Notes under the pieces: model-generated | What the model was told of the DNA's origin: nothing | Seen by the model: the letters and a program-made list of their open reading frames with translations, nothing else | The model's database searches: none | Made by a program: the position numbers and the translations under genes | Part shown: piece by piece, positions 53,188 through 62,310 of the stretch | Position numbering within the stretch: the first letter of the stretch is position 1 | Layout of the letters: each line of letters starts with the position of its first letter | NCBI RefSeq assembly: GCF_018614655.1 | Contig: NZ_JAGGOG010000025.1 | Coordinates: 112,163-176,162, forward strand | Length of the DNA stretch: 64,000 bases | Direction: 5' to 3' | Source of the DNA: Pseudomonas fluorescens | GTDB taxonomy: Bacteria > Pseudomonadota > Gammaproteobacteria > Pseudomonadales > Pseudomonadaceae

Positions 53188-54276
53188 ATGCTCACATCCC
53201 TCAAGCAAGAAAAGTTCATGCTGCTGGCGCTGATTGCCGCCATCGCTGCCTACCCGATGGAACACTGGATGCTCCATAGCGGGCAGAAAGTCGCGCTGCT
53301 GGGCGGCCTGGTGCTGATCGGTTTCATCGTCGTGGCCTCGATGCGCGTGGCCCATCACGCCGAGCAGTTGGCGGAAAAGGTCGGCGATCCTTACGGCACC
53401 ATGATCCTGACCCTCGCCGCCGTACTGGTGGAAGTGGTGATCCTGGCGATCATGATGAGCAATGAGCCGTCACCGACGCTGGTGCGCGACACCATCTATT
53501 CAGCGGTGATGCTCGACATCAACGGTATCCTCGGCCTGGCGGCATTGATGGGCGGCATCAAGCATGGCGAGCAGTCCTACAACGATGACTCGGCGCGTAC
53601 CTATAGTGTGATGATCCTCACCGCTATGGGGGTTTCGATGGTGGTGCCGGAATTTATCCCCGAGGGTGACTGGAAGATTTATTCGGCTTTCACCATCGGT
53701 ACGATGGTGGTGTTGTACACCTTGTTTTTGCGGATGCAGGTCGGGCCTCACAGTTACTTTTTCAGCTACAGCTACCCGGAAAAGCGCCGCAAAAAACAGC
53801 CGGAAGAAGAAAACCCGCCGATCAGTCTGGCGTTCTCGATCGCTACCTTGGTGTTTGGGGTGATCGTGATTGGTGCACTGGCCGAGGTGATGTCCAAGAC
53901 TCTGGACCTTGGCCTTGAAGGAACGGGTGCTCCGCCGGTGATCACTGCAATCCTGGTGGCCGCGATTTCCGCAGCCCCGGAGATTTTGACCGCGTTGCGG
54001 GCGGCGTTGGCCAATCGCATGCAGTCGGTGGTGAACATTGCCCTGGGCGCTTCGTTGTCGACGGTGATCCTGACGGTGCCGGTGATGGAAGCCATGGCGT
54101 TGTACACCGGCCAACCGTTTCAGATGGCGATGACGCCGGTGCAGACGGTGATGGTATTTATCACGCTGATCGTCAGCGCGATCAACCTCAACGATGGCGA
54201 AACCAACGCCATCGAAGGGATGACCCATTTTGTGTTGTTTGCGACGTTTATCATGTTGTCGCTGTTGGGGTTGTAA
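53188..54276 (+). CDS. chaA: Ca2+/H+ antiporter, ChaA/CAX family
   Basis: 362 residues and about 11 membrane segments. The two CAX repeats are visible: VGDPYGTMILTLAAVLVEVV in the first half and ITAILVAAISAAPEILTALR with NIALGASLSTVILTVPVMEA in the second. A charged cytoplasmic loop (KRRKKQPEEENPP) separates them. The family exchanges Ca2+ (also Na+ or K+) for protons. The gene stands alone, followed by a REPIN. Confidence 0.88.
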   Translation: MLTSLKQEKFMLLALIAAIAAYPMEHWMLHSGQKVALLGGLVLIGFIVVASMRVAHHAEQLAEKVGDPYGTMILTLAAVLVEVVILAIMMSNEPSPTLVRDTIYSAVMLDINGILGLAALMGGIKHGEQSYNDDSARTYSVMILTAMGVSMVVPEFIPEGDWKIYSAFTIGTMVVLYTLFLRMQVGPHSYFFSYSYPEKRRKKQPEEENPPISLAFSIATLVFGVIVIGALAEVMSKTLDLGLEGTGAPPVITAILVAAISAAPEILTALRAALANRMQSVVNIALGASLSTVILTVPVMEAMALYTGQPFQMAMTPVQTVMVFITLIVSAINLNDGETNAIEGMTHFVLFATFIMLSLLGL

Positions 54277-54317
54277 CCGCCCTTCAGAACGCAGCACATT
54301 CAATGTGTGCGGGCTTG

Positions 54318-54423
54318 TGTGGGAGCGGGCTTGCTCGCGAAGGCGGTATATCAGTCAACATCTGTATCGACTGAATCACCGCCTTCGCGAGCAAGTCGAA
54401 TCGTCGCACCGCCGCTCCCACAT
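54318..54423. repeat. Asymmetric REPIN with one variant arm
   Basis: The left arm is the standard GTGGGAGCGGGCTTGCTCGC. The right arm is GCGAGCAAGTCGAATCGTCG followed by CACCGCCGCTCCCACA, so it carries the extra CGAATCGTCGCACCG also present in 45628-45773. The inner arms match (GAAGGCGGT and ACCGCCTTC). It lies between convergent chaA and the 8-oxoguanine deaminase gene. Confidence 0.85.
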
Positions 54424-54438
54424 TTGATCGGGCCGGGC

Positions 54439-55797
54439 TCAGGTTCCGCTGATCAAGGCGCGCGCCGCCTGGCTGTGATCGGCAATCAAGCCTTTGAGGT
54501 CCAGTCCTTCGACTTGCCCATCGATCACTCGCCACTTGCCACCCACCATCACCCGATCCGCCCTATCGGCGCCGCACAGCAGCAGCGCCGAAATCGGATC
54601 GTGACTGCCGGAGAAACGCAGCTCATCGAGCTTGAACAGTGCCAGGTCAGCCTGTTTGCCTACGGCCAACTCACCGATATCGCTACGGCCGAGCAATTGC
54701 GCCGAGCCTTTGGTGGCCCAACCCAATACCAACTCCGGTGTGATCTTTTCTGCACCGTAGCGCAGGCGTTGGATATACAGCGCCTGGCGGGTTTCCAACA
54801 TCATGTTCGAGGCATCGTTGGAGGCCGAACCGTCTACCCCCAGGCCAATTGGCGCACCGGCTGCGAGCAGGTCCAGGGTTGGGCAAATGCCCGAGGCCAG
54901 GCGCATGTTGGAGCTTGGGCAATGGCAAATCCCGGTACCCGCCGCGCCGAGCCGCGCAATCTCGTCCGGGTTGAAGTGAATGCCATGGGCCAGCCAGGTG
55001 CGCGGTCCGAGCCAGCCGACGCTGTCCAGATAATCCACGGTACGCAGGCCGAAGCGCTGCAGGCAGAAATCTTCTTCATCGAGGGTTTCTGCCAGGTGGG
55101 TGTGCAGGCGTACGTCAAGGCCGTTGGCCAGTTCGGCACTGGCGGCCATGATTTCCTGGGTGACGGAGAACGGTGAGCAGGGCGCCAGGGCGATCTGGAT
55201 TTGCGCGCCGTCGCCCCGTTCGTGGTACTGGGTTATCAGGCGCTGGCTGTCGGCCAGGATGACTTCACCCTGTTGCACGGTTTGTTGCGGTGGCAAGCCA
55301 CCGTCGGCTTCCCCCAGGCTCATGGAGCCGCGGGTCAGCATGGCGCGCATGCCCAGCTCGCGCACGCTGTCGACTTGCACGTCGATGGCGTTTTCCAGAC
55401 CATCGGGAAACAGGTAGTGATGATCGGCGGCCGTGGTGCAGCCCGAAAGCAGCAGTTCAGCCAGGGCGACTTTGGTGGCCAGCGCCAGTTTCTCGGGTGT
55501 GAGTCGCGCCCATACCGGGTACAGGGTTTTCAACCATGGGAACAGCGGCTGATTGACCACCGGGGCCCAGGCACGGGTCAGGGTTTGATAGAAGTGATGA
55601 TGGGTGTTGATCAGCCCGGGCAGGATCACATGCTCGCGGGCATCGAAGACTTGTCCACAGGCGCTGGCAGGTTCTTGCCCCAGGCCGAGGACTTCGACGA
55701 TCACGCCATCCTGCACCACCAGGCCGCCACGGGCGTCGAGGGTATTGGCGGTGAAAATCGCGAGAGGGTTTTTTAACCAGATACGGGTCGCAGGCAT
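54439..55797 (-). CDS. 8-oxoguanine deaminase
   Basis: 452 residues, amidohydrolase superfamily. Metal ligands are in VILPGLINTHHHFYQTLTRA, LDVRLHTHLAETLDEEDF, LAHGIHFNPDEIARL and IGLGVDGSASNDASNM. The overall pattern matches the PA0142-type 8-oxoguanine deaminase, which converts 8-oxoguanine to uric acid. The gene belongs to the purine-handling neighbourhood here. Guanine- or other purine-deaminase activity is an alternative. Confidence 0.88.
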   Translation of the reverse strand: MPATRIWLKNPLAIFTANTLDARGGLVVQDGVIVEVLGLGQEPASACGQVFDAREHVILPGLINTHHHFYQTLTRAWAPVVNQPLFPWLKTLYPVWARLTPEKLALATKVALAELLLSGCTTAADHHYLFPDGLENAIDVQVDSVRELGMRAMLTRGSMSLGEADGGLPPQQTVQQGEVILADSQRLITQYHERGDGAQIQIALAPCSPFSVTQEIMAASAELANGLDVRLHTHLAETLDEEDFCLQRFGLRTVDYLDSVGWLGPRTWLAHGIHFNPDEIARLGAAGTGICHCPSSNMRLASGICPTLDLLAAGAPIGLGVDGSASNDASNMMLETRQALYIQRLRYGAEKITPELVLGWATKGSAQLLGRSDIGELAVGKQADLALFKLDELRFSGSHDPISALLLCGADRADRVMVGGKWRVIDGQVEGLDLKGLIADHSQAARALISGT

Positions 55798-55898
55798 TGG
55801 CCGGCTCCTCTGAATGATGGGTTCAGGTTTGCCAGCTCAGTGTTGCCCTGTCTGCTGATCCAGGGTCGCCGGGAAGGGCGAGAGGTGGAGTTTACGTG

Positions 55899-55936
55899 CG
55901 GATCGTTATCGCAGGCAATCGGGCGATAACGATCCG
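55899..55936. terminator. Strong hairpin after the SDR gene
   Basis: A perfect 14-bp inverted repeat, CGGATCGTTATCGC and GCGATAACGATCCG, with a 10-base loop, 9 bases after the SDR stop on the minus strand. No U-tract follows, so termination is likely but not certain; it may instead protect the 3' end. Confidence 0.7.
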
Positions 55937-55944
55937 GGTGATGT

Positions 55945-56631
55945 TTACCAGGGAATGCTCTGGCCCAGGTAGTCGATGAAGTGATGGCCGCCCTTGCCGG
56001 TGTAGGCATTCACTTGCTTGACCAGGCCACGGACGCTGGTCTCGACGTCGATGTGTGCGTCTTCTCCGCCCATGTCGGTTTTTACCCAACCTGGGTGCAG
56101 GGACAGTACGGTCAGTTTCTGATCACTCAGTTGGGTGACGAAGCTATTGGTCATGGAGTTCAGCGCGGCCTTGCTGGCCTTGTACAGCGCCAGGTCCGCA
56201 CCATCTGGGATGGCAACGCTGCCCAGCACGGAGCTCATGAACGCCAGCACACCACTGTCCGGACGAATCTGCCCGACAAAGCGTTGGGCCAGGTTGATCG
56301 GTGCCACGGCATTGGTGAAAAACAGCTGGCCGACTTCTGCCTGCGTCGCGTATCCGGGTGTTTGATTGGCTGGGCCTTTGACACCGGCGTTGACGAACAG
56401 CAAGTCGAAGGTCTGTGCTTTGAGGCGTTGGCTCAGGGCGATCACGGCGTGTTGATCATCCATGTCCAACTGCTCGACCTGTACATTGCCCAAGGCCTTC
56501 AAGGCATCAGCCTTTTGTGGGTCGCGTACGGTGGCGGTGACTTGCCAGCCGTCGCCCAGCAGTTGCTTGACCAGACCAAGGCCCAGGCCCCGGGAGGCGC
56601 CGATGATCAATGCGGTTTTTGGCGTAGGCAT
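55945..56631 (-). CDS. Short-chain dehydrogenase/reductase
   Basis: 228 residues. The NAD(P) motif is LIIGASRGLGLGLVKQLLGD, and LLFVNAGVKGPANQTPG stands for NNAG. The catalytic Tyr and Lys are in ALYKASKAALNSMTNSFV, with Ser in FMSSVLGSVAIPDG. It resembles the carbonyl reductase/CsgA-like SDRs. The substrate is unknown. It has its own hairpin downstream and a regulatory region with DnaA-like sites upstream. Confidence 0.88.
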   Translation of the reverse strand: MPTPKTALIIGASRGLGLGLVKQLLGDGWQVTATVRDPQKADALKALGNVQVEQLDMDDQHAVIALSQRLKAQTFDLLFVNAGVKGPANQTPGYATQAEVGQLFFTNAVAPINLAQRFVGQIRPDSGVLAFMSSVLGSVAIPDGADLALYKASKAALNSMTNSFVTQLSDQKLTVLSLHPGWVKTDMGGEDAHIDVETSVRGLVKQVNAYTGKGGHHFIDYLGQSIPW

Positions 56632-57018
56632 GAAGGGCTTCCTTTTGAGTGAAGGTTCAGGAGTTCAGTGGACAACAGTACCTCAGTCTTCACGGCAGTA
56701 AAGTCTAATGGGCTGATCAAAAAATGCACAGTTGTCCGCAAGCGTTGCCGCCCCTACTGCCTGCGCACTCTTGCACGGGTTATCCACAGGTTCCTCCACA
56801 GGAATTGTGCGCAAGCTTGCGGGCTGGGTATAAGCGCTGCATTACTTTGTTCTAAAGGCGATATACAACCTAACTGACTGTTTTAGAGCTGGATTAATAC
56901 TTTCGTGTGCTCACCTGAGCAAAAATTGAACAACACCTTCAAGCCCTTGTGACAGAAGGGTTACAGGCGAGTGTGCTCAGGTTATCCACAGGCAGGTGCA
57001 CAGTAGGTGTGGGCAGTT
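56632..57018. other. 387-bp intergenic region with two DnaA-box sequences
   Basis: Between two minus-strand genes. Perfect TTATCCACA sequences occur at 56780-56788 and 56982-56990 in the same orientation, with a related CTCCACAGG near 56795. The middle is AT-rich (ATTACTTTGTTCTAAAGGCG, GATTAATACTTTCGTGTGCT). AAGCCCTTGTGACAGAAGGGTT (56941-56962) is a short imperfect hairpin that may end or precede transcripts. I see no ORF worth calling. Confidence 0.6.
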
Positions 57019-57600
57019 TCAGCGTTGCAGCAGGATGCGTCCGCGGCTCAGGTCCGCCAGTTGTGTCTGCAAGGTGTTGATCTGCGCTTCGCCCAGCGCT
57101 AATTGCAATTCCACGCCGTTGGCGGTGAAGGTTTCTTCCACCACCAGCCCGCCGAGTTCGGCGACGCGCAGTTTCACCAGCGTCAGTTCGGCAAAACCAC
57201 AGGCACAGCTCAGGGGGACGCGGTTGATCAACTCGATTCGCTCGGCATTCTGCAGGCATTTATTGGCACCGCCGCCATAAGCTCGGGCCAACCCGCCGGT
57301 GCCCAACTGGATGCCGCCGTACCAGCGGATGACCAGCACTGCCACTTGATCAAATGCCTGGGCCTCGATAGCTGCCAGGATCGGGCGTCCGGCTGTGCCG
57401 CCGGGCTCGCCATCGTCGTTACTGCGGTACTGATCGGCCAATTTCCAGGCCCAGCAGTTGTGCGTGGCATTGAGATCACTGTGCTGATCGATAAACGCCT
57501 GGGCGTCCTGAGGGCTGGAGATTGGAGTGGCAAGCGTGATGAAGCGGCTTTTGCGTATTTCTTCGCGAAACTCGCAAAGGCCGGTAAGTGTGAAAGGCAT
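57019..57600 (-). CDS. YigZ/IMPACT family protein
   Basis: 193 residues. The UPF0029 N-terminal domain has KSRFITLATPISSPQDAQAF, then NATHNCWAWKLADQYRSNDD, GEPGGTAGRPIL and VLVIRWYGGIQLGTGGLARA, all family signatures. A small C-terminal DUF1949-like domain follows. Homologues (E. coli YigZ, eukaryotic IMPACT) are linked to translation and nucleotide binding, without a settled reaction. It is 12 bases downstream of the TetR gene, so probably co-transcribed. Confidence 0.92.
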   Translation of the reverse strand: MPFTLTGLCEFREEIRKSRFITLATPISSPQDAQAFIDQHSDLNATHNCWAWKLADQYRSNDDGEPGGTAGRPILAAIEAQAFDQVAVLVIRWYGGIQLGTGGLARAYGGGANKCLQNAERIELINRVPLSCACGFAELTLVKLRVAELGGLVVEETFTANGVELQLALGEAQINTLQTQLADLSRGRILLQR

Positions 57601-57612
57601 GAGTCGCTTCGT

Positions 57613-58272
57613 TTAGAGGGCTGGCTTGATGCCGCAGCCTTTGAGAATGATGTGGATAAGGTTGGTGCCGGCATCTTCCATGTCCTGTTTGGTCAGCTTG
57701 GTGCGACCGGTGACACGGCAGATCTGGGTGGCGAAGTCGGCGTAATGTTGGGTGCTGCCCCAGAGCAGGAAGATCAGGTGCACCGGATCTACCGGGTCCA
57801 TCTTGCCGGTGTCGATCCAGGCCTGGAACACCGCTGCCCGGCCGCTGAACCAGGCACGGTAGTCCTGGCTGAAATATTCGGTCAGGCATTCGCCACCGCT
57901 GATGATCTCCATGGCGAAGATCCGCGAGGCTTGGGGCTGGCGCCGGGAAAATTCCATTTTGGTACGGATGTAGCGAGTCAGCGCCTCGGCAGGATCGTCC
58001 TCGGCGGTCAGCGCGTTGAACGTACTGTCCCACAGTTCGAGGATGTTGCTGAGGACGGCGATGTACAGTCCCAACTTATTGGTGAAGTAATAGTGCAGGT
58101 TGGCTTTGGGCAGCCCGGCACTCGCAGCGATCGTGTTCATGCTGGTGCCTTTGTAGCCATGGCGGGCGAACTCGTCTTCGGCGGCCTGAATGATCGCTTG
58201 TTCGTTCTTTTGCCGAATGCGGCTCGCAGGTTTTCCAGCGTGGTTGCTATGGGCAGGAACTTCTAGGCTCAT
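57613..58272 (-). CDS. TetR family regulator, RutR-like
   Basis: 219 residues from the ATG at 58272 (MSLEVPAHSNHAGKPASRIR). The helix-turn-helix reads DEFARHGYKGTSMNTIAASA and GLPKANLHYYFTNKLGLYIA. The C-terminal region (MEFSRRQPQASRIFAMEIIS, HLIFLLWGSTQHYADFATQI) matches the YcdC/RutR-type ligand domain that senses pyrimidines or purines. It is downstream of the NCS2 permease gene on the same strand, 87 bases apart, and may control nucleobase genes. Confidence 0.87.
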   Translation of the reverse strand: MSLEVPAHSNHAGKPASRIRQKNEQAIIQAAEDEFARHGYKGTSMNTIAASAGLPKANLHYYFTNKLGLYIAVLSNILELWDSTFNALTAEDDPAEALTRYIRTKMEFSRRQPQASRIFAMEIISGGECLTEYFSQDYRAWFSGRAAVFQAWIDTGKMDPVDPVHLIFLLWGSTQHYADFATQICRVTGRTKLTKQDMEDAGTNLIHIILKGCGIKPAL

Positions 58273-58359
58273 GGAGGTTTCCGTGCAGATCGATGAATGC
58301 GACGTGTGCACAGATAACCCACCCTCAAGCCTCAGACAAGTCCCGATACGATAAAACCT

Positions 58360-59763
58360 TTAAAGCGATTCCAGGGGGTCGCTTTCCAGTGCCTGTTTTG
58401 CGCCAACTGTCGTGGCCTTGGCTTCGGGCAACAGTAGGCACAGCACAATCGCGGTCAGCCCGCCGCTGGTGATGGCTGAGTCGAACAGGTTCTGTACCAG
58501 GGTTGGCATCAGATGCAGCAAGTTCGGCTGGGCGGCAATGCCCAAGCCGACGCCGAACGAGGTCGCGATAATCAACATGCTGCGCCGGTCCAGCGGGGCC
58601 TGGGCGAGAATACGTACGCCAGCGGCGGCGACGCTGCCGAACATCACCAGGGTTGCACCGCCCAGGACGGGTTTAGGGATTTGTTGCAGCACCGCACCAA
58701 TCAGTGGAAACAGTCCGAGACAAAACAGCACCACACCGATGTACAGGCCGACATAACGACTGGCGACGCCGGTCAGTTGGATGACGCCATTGTTCTGGGC
58801 GAAGGTGGTGTTGGGAAAGGCGCTGAAGGTGGCGGCAATCATGCAACTGACGCCATCCCCCAGCACGCCACCCTTGAGCCGGCTTATATAAGACGGGCCA
58901 GTGATGGGCTGGCGAGCGATCATGCAGTTGGCGGTAAGGTCGCCGACGGTTTCGATGGTGCTGATCAGATAAATCAGCGCGACTGGCAGGAAAGCGCTCC
59001 AATCGAAATTGAAGCCGAAGCGAAAGGGCGTCGGCAGGCTGATCAGCGGCAGGTCGGGCAGCGGTTGGGGCACCAGTTTGCCGCTGAACCAGGCGGCAAG
59101 GCTGCCCAGCACGAGGCCGATGATGATGGCCGAGAGGCGTACCCATGGCGTGTTCGAACGGTTAAGCAGGATGATCGTTAACACGACGAACAGGCCGAGG
59201 GCCAGGTTGGTGGGGGCGCCAAAATCAGAAGCATTGAATCCGCCGCCCAAATCCGTGATGCCAACCTTGATCAGGCTGATGCCGATCAGGGTGATGACAA
59301 TCCCGGTAACCAGGGGTGTGATCACTCGTCGCAGTTGGCCGATAAAACGGCTCAACACTATCTGCACCACTGCGCCGAAAAAGCATACGCCGAAGATCAT
59401 CGCCAGGATGTCTTCCGGGCTACCGCCGCGTTGCTTGACCAGAAAACCGGCCGACAGTACTGCACCGAGAAAAGCGAAGCTGGTGCCTTGCAGACAGATC
59501 ATTCCCGCACCGATACCAAACGGCCTACGGGCTTGTATGAAAGTGCCGACACCCGAAACCATCAACGCCATGCTGATCAAGTAGGGCAGGTGGGCGGTCA
59601 AACCCAAGGTGGAGCCGATGATCAGCGGCGGGGTAATGATCCCGACGAAACTGGCCAGCACATGTTGCAAGGCGGCAAGTAATGCGGGCAGTGGTTTCGG
59701 ACGATCGTTGAGGCCGTAGATCAGATCACTGGTGCTGGAGGATTCTGGCGGCATGGCAGGCAA
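58360..59763 (-). CDS. NCS2 nucleobase:cation symporter (purine/xanthine permease)
   Basis: 467 residues and about 14 membrane segments. The NCS2 signature QNNGVIQLTGVASRYVGLYI is present, with the helix 8 glutamate in LISTIETVGDLTANCMIARQ. PFGIGAGMICLQGTSFAFLG corresponds to the TM3 region. The UapA/XanQ-like branch transports xanthine or uric acid with protons. With the adenine and 8-oxoguanine deaminases it suggests a purine-scavenging region, though uracil cannot be ruled out. Confidence 0.88.
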   Translation of the reverse strand: MPAMPPESSSTSDLIYGLNDRPKPLPALLAALQHVLASFVGIITPPLIIGSTLGLTAHLPYLISMALMVSGVGTFIQARRPFGIGAGMICLQGTSFAFLGAVLSAGFLVKQRGGSPEDILAMIFGVCFFGAVVQIVLSRFIGQLRRVITPLVTGIVITLIGISLIKVGITDLGGGFNASDFGAPTNLALGLFVVLTIILLNRSNTPWVRLSAIIIGLVLGSLAAWFSGKLVPQPLPDLPLISLPTPFRFGFNFDWSAFLPVALIYLISTIETVGDLTANCMIARQPITGPSYISRLKGGVLGDGVSCMIAATFSAFPNTTFAQNNGVIQLTGVASRYVGLYIGVVLFCLGLFPLIGAVLQQIPKPVLGGATLVMFGSVAAAGVRILAQAPLDRRSMLIIATSFGVGLGIAAQPNLLHLMPTLVQNLFDSAITSGGLTAIVLCLLLPEAKATTVGAKQALESDPLESL

Positions 59764-59841
59764 ACTCGAGGCTGACGGTTCAAGGTCCTCATGCCTTGCA
59801 AAAAACTGTCCATGTGCTCAGGTTTTTCTGTAAGGCCCGTC

Positions 59842-60762
59842 TCAGCGGGTCGCCGCCAGGCTTTCGAGAAAACTTTCCAGCACCAAATGAGGGCGACGGC
59901 CCTTGCGCGTGACCGAAGCGAGGCTCAGGTCATAAAAACGCACGGCGGGTTTCAGGGCGCGCAGACGTCCTTGCTGCACCCAGAGGCTGGCGTAGTGATC
60001 CGGCAAATAGCCGATGTAGCGGCCGGTCAGGATCAGGAAGGCCATGCCTTCACGGTCGGAGGCGCTGGCGGTGCAATTGAGGGCCTGATAGTGAGCCTGA
60101 ATCTCGGCGGGCAGGCGGAACGTCGGCGCAATTGCGTCCTGGCTGTTGATGCGCTCATCGTCCAACTGCTTGTCGTCGGCATAAAACAAGGGATGACCGA
60201 CGGCGCAGTAGAGCAGCGAGCGCTCGCTGTACAGCGGTTGGTACTCAAGACCCGAGAGGGCGCTGGCCTGGGGGACTACGCCAACGTGCAGGCGACCGTC
60301 GAGCACGCCTTGTTCCACTTCGTTGGGGGCGATCATGCGGATCTGGATCTGCACGTCCGGCCCGCGTTCTTTCAACTGCGCCAGGGCATGAGTGATGCGC
60401 ATGTGGGGCAGGGTGACCAGGTTGTCGGTCAGGCCGATGATCAGTTCGCCCCGCAGGTGCTGGTGCAGGCCGTTGACCTCGGTGCGGAAGCTTTCAAGGG
60501 CACTTAATAGCTGCAATGCCGATTGGTAGACCTCGCGCCCTTCCTCGGTCAGGGAAAAACCGGCGCGCCCTCGTTGGCACAGGCGCAGACCCAGCCGTTG
60601 TTCGAGGTCGCTCATCTGTTGGCTGATGGCCGAACGACCGATGCCCAACACGGTTTCCGCTGCCGAAAAGCCGCCGCATTCCACCACGCTGCGAAAGATG
60701 CGCAGCAGGCGGATATCGAAGTCGCTGACTTGCGCCAGGGGATCGGGGCGACGGCTGCTCAT
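59842..60762 (-). CDS. bauR: LysR family regulator, divergent from bauA
   Basis: 306 residues. The helix-turn-helix reads LRIFRSVVECGGFSAAETVL then GIGRSAISQQMSDLEQRLGL. The C-terminal effector domain has RGELIIGLTDNLVTLPHMRI. It is divergent from the beta-alanine transaminase gene, 126 bases away, the position of BauR in P. aeruginosa (PA0133, as I recall), an activator of beta-alanine catabolism. The symbol rests on that synteny. Confidence 0.8.
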   Translation of the reverse strand: MSSRRPDPLAQVSDFDIRLLRIFRSVVECGGFSAAETVLGIGRSAISQQMSDLEQRLGLRLCQRGRAGFSLTEEGREVYQSALQLLSALESFRTEVNGLHQHLRGELIIGLTDNLVTLPHMRITHALAQLKERGPDVQIQIRMIAPNEVEQGVLDGRLHVGVVPQASALSGLEYQPLYSERSLLYCAVGHPLFYADDKQLDDERINSQDAIAPTFRLPAEIQAHYQALNCTASASDREGMAFLILTGRYIGYLPDHYASLWVQQGRLRALKPAVRFYDLSLASVTRKGRRPHLVLESFLESLAATR

Positions 60763-60888
60763 AGTTTAGTGAAGGCCTGACTGAAGGTTAGAAGAGTTGA
60801 ATTTCACCGACTTTATCCCCGTGGCAATTTAGCTGCAACAACGCTTTTCGAATCCCTACGCTGCCTTTTGCCTTGCGAGGTTTTGCTC

Positions 60889-62238
60889 ATGAACATGCCC
60901 GAAAACGCTCCGTCCTCTCTGGCCAGCCAATTGAAGCTGGATGCTCATTGGATGCCGTACACCGCCAACCGTAACTTTCATCGCGACCCCCGCCTGATCG
61001 TAGCGGCTGAAGGTAGTTGGTTGACCGATGACAAGGGACGCAAGGTGTATGACTCGCTGTCGGGTCTGTGGACCTGTGGCGCCGGGCACACCCGCAAGGA
61101 AATCCAGGAAGCGGTCGCCAAGCAACTGGGCACTCTGGACTACTCGCCGGGCTTCCAATACGGTCATCCTTTGTCATTCCAGCTGGCAGAAAAAATCACC
61201 GACCTGACCCCGGGTAACCTGAACCATGTGTTCTTCACCGACTCCGGCTCCGAGTGCGCCGATACCGCGGTGAAGATGGTGCGTGCCTACTGGCGCCTGA
61301 AAGGCCAGGCGACCAAGACCAAGATGATTGGCCGTGCCCGTGGTTATCACGGTGTGAACATTGCCGGTACCAGCCTGGGTGGCGTCAACGGCAACCGTAA
61401 GATTTTTGGTCAGGCAATGATGGACGTTGACCATCTGCCTCACACCTTGTTGGCGAGCAATGCCTTCTCCCGTGGTATGCCAGAGCTGGGCGGTATCGCT
61501 TTGGCCGACGAGCTGCTCAAGCTGATCGAGTTGCACGATGCATCCAACATCGCCGCAGTGTTTGTCGAGCCGATGGCCGGCTCCGCTGGTGTACTGGTGC
61601 CGCCACAGGGTTACCTCAAGCGTCTGCGTGAGATCTGTGACCAGCACAACATTCTGTTGGTGTTCGACGAAGTGATCACAGGCTTCGGTCGTACCGGTTC
61701 GATGTTTGGCGCCGACAGCTTCGGCGTGACTCCAGACCTGATGTGCATTGCCAAGCAAGTCACCAACGGCGCGATCCCGATGGGTGCAGTGATTGCCAGC
61801 ACCGAGATCTATCAGACGTTCATGAACCAGGCGACGCCTGAGTACGCAGTGGAATTCCCCCACGGTTACACCTACTCGGCGCACCCGGTGGCCTGCGCGG
61901 CTGGCCTGGCGGCACTGGATTTGCTGCAGAAGGAAAACCTGGTGCAGAGCGTGGCCGAAGTCGCACCGCACTTTGAGTATGCGCTGCACGGCCTGAAGGG
62001 CAGCAAGAACGTGATCGATATTCGTAACTATGGCCTGGCCGGTGCGATCCAGATCGCCCCGCGTGACGGTGATGCCATTGTGCGGCCGTTCGAAGCAGGC
62101 ATGGCGTTATGGAAAGCCGGTTTCTACGTGCGCTTCGGCGGCGATACCCTGCAATTCGGGCCAACCTTCAACAGCAAGCCACAGGACCTGGATCGCTTGT
62201 TCGATGCGGTCGGCGAAGTGCTGAACAAGATCGACTGA
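60889..62238 (+). CDS. bauA: Beta-alanine (omega-amino acid):pyruvate aminotransferase
   Basis: 449 residues from the ATG at 60889; a second ATG two codons later is possible. Class III PLP aminotransferase: LSGLWTCGAGHTRKEIQEAV, FFTDSGSECADTAVKMVRAY, ARGYHGVNIAGTSLGGVNGN, LLVFDEVITGFGRTGSMFGA, and the PLP lysine in DLMCIAKQVTNGAIPMGAVI. It transfers the amino group of beta-alanine to pyruvate, forming malonate semialdehyde. The next gene, mmsA/bauC, would oxidise that product. Confidence 0.93.
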   Translation: MNMPENAPSSLASQLKLDAHWMPYTANRNFHRDPRLIVAAEGSWLTDDKGRKVYDSLSGLWTCGAGHTRKEIQEAVAKQLGTLDYSPGFQYGHPLSFQLAEKITDLTPGNLNHVFFTDSGSECADTAVKMVRAYWRLKGQATKTKMIGRARGYHGVNIAGTSLGGVNGNRKIFGQAMMDVDHLPHTLLASNAFSRGMPELGGIALADELLKLIELHDASNIAAVFVEPMAGSAGVLVPPQGYLKRLREICDQHNILLVFDEVITGFGRTGSMFGADSFGVTPDLMCIAKQVTNGAIPMGAVIASTEIYQTFMNQATPEYAVEFPHGYTYSAHPVACAAGLAALDLLQKENLVQSVAEVAPHFEYALHGLKGSKNVIDIRNYGLAGAIQIAPRDGDAIVRPFEAGMALWKAGFYVRFGGDTLQFGPTFNSKPQDLDRLFDAVGEVLNKID

Positions 62239-62310
62239 TTTCTCCTTCTATATAGAACACATCAGGCGCGACGAGACTTGCGCCTGTGGACAACTTTTCA
62301 GGAGCCCTGC

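Noticed and set aside
56880..56890. GTTTTAGAGCT, identical to the start of a Cas9 guide scaffold/CRISPR repeat
   Set aside because: Only 11 bases match, there is no repeat array or cas gene; chance.
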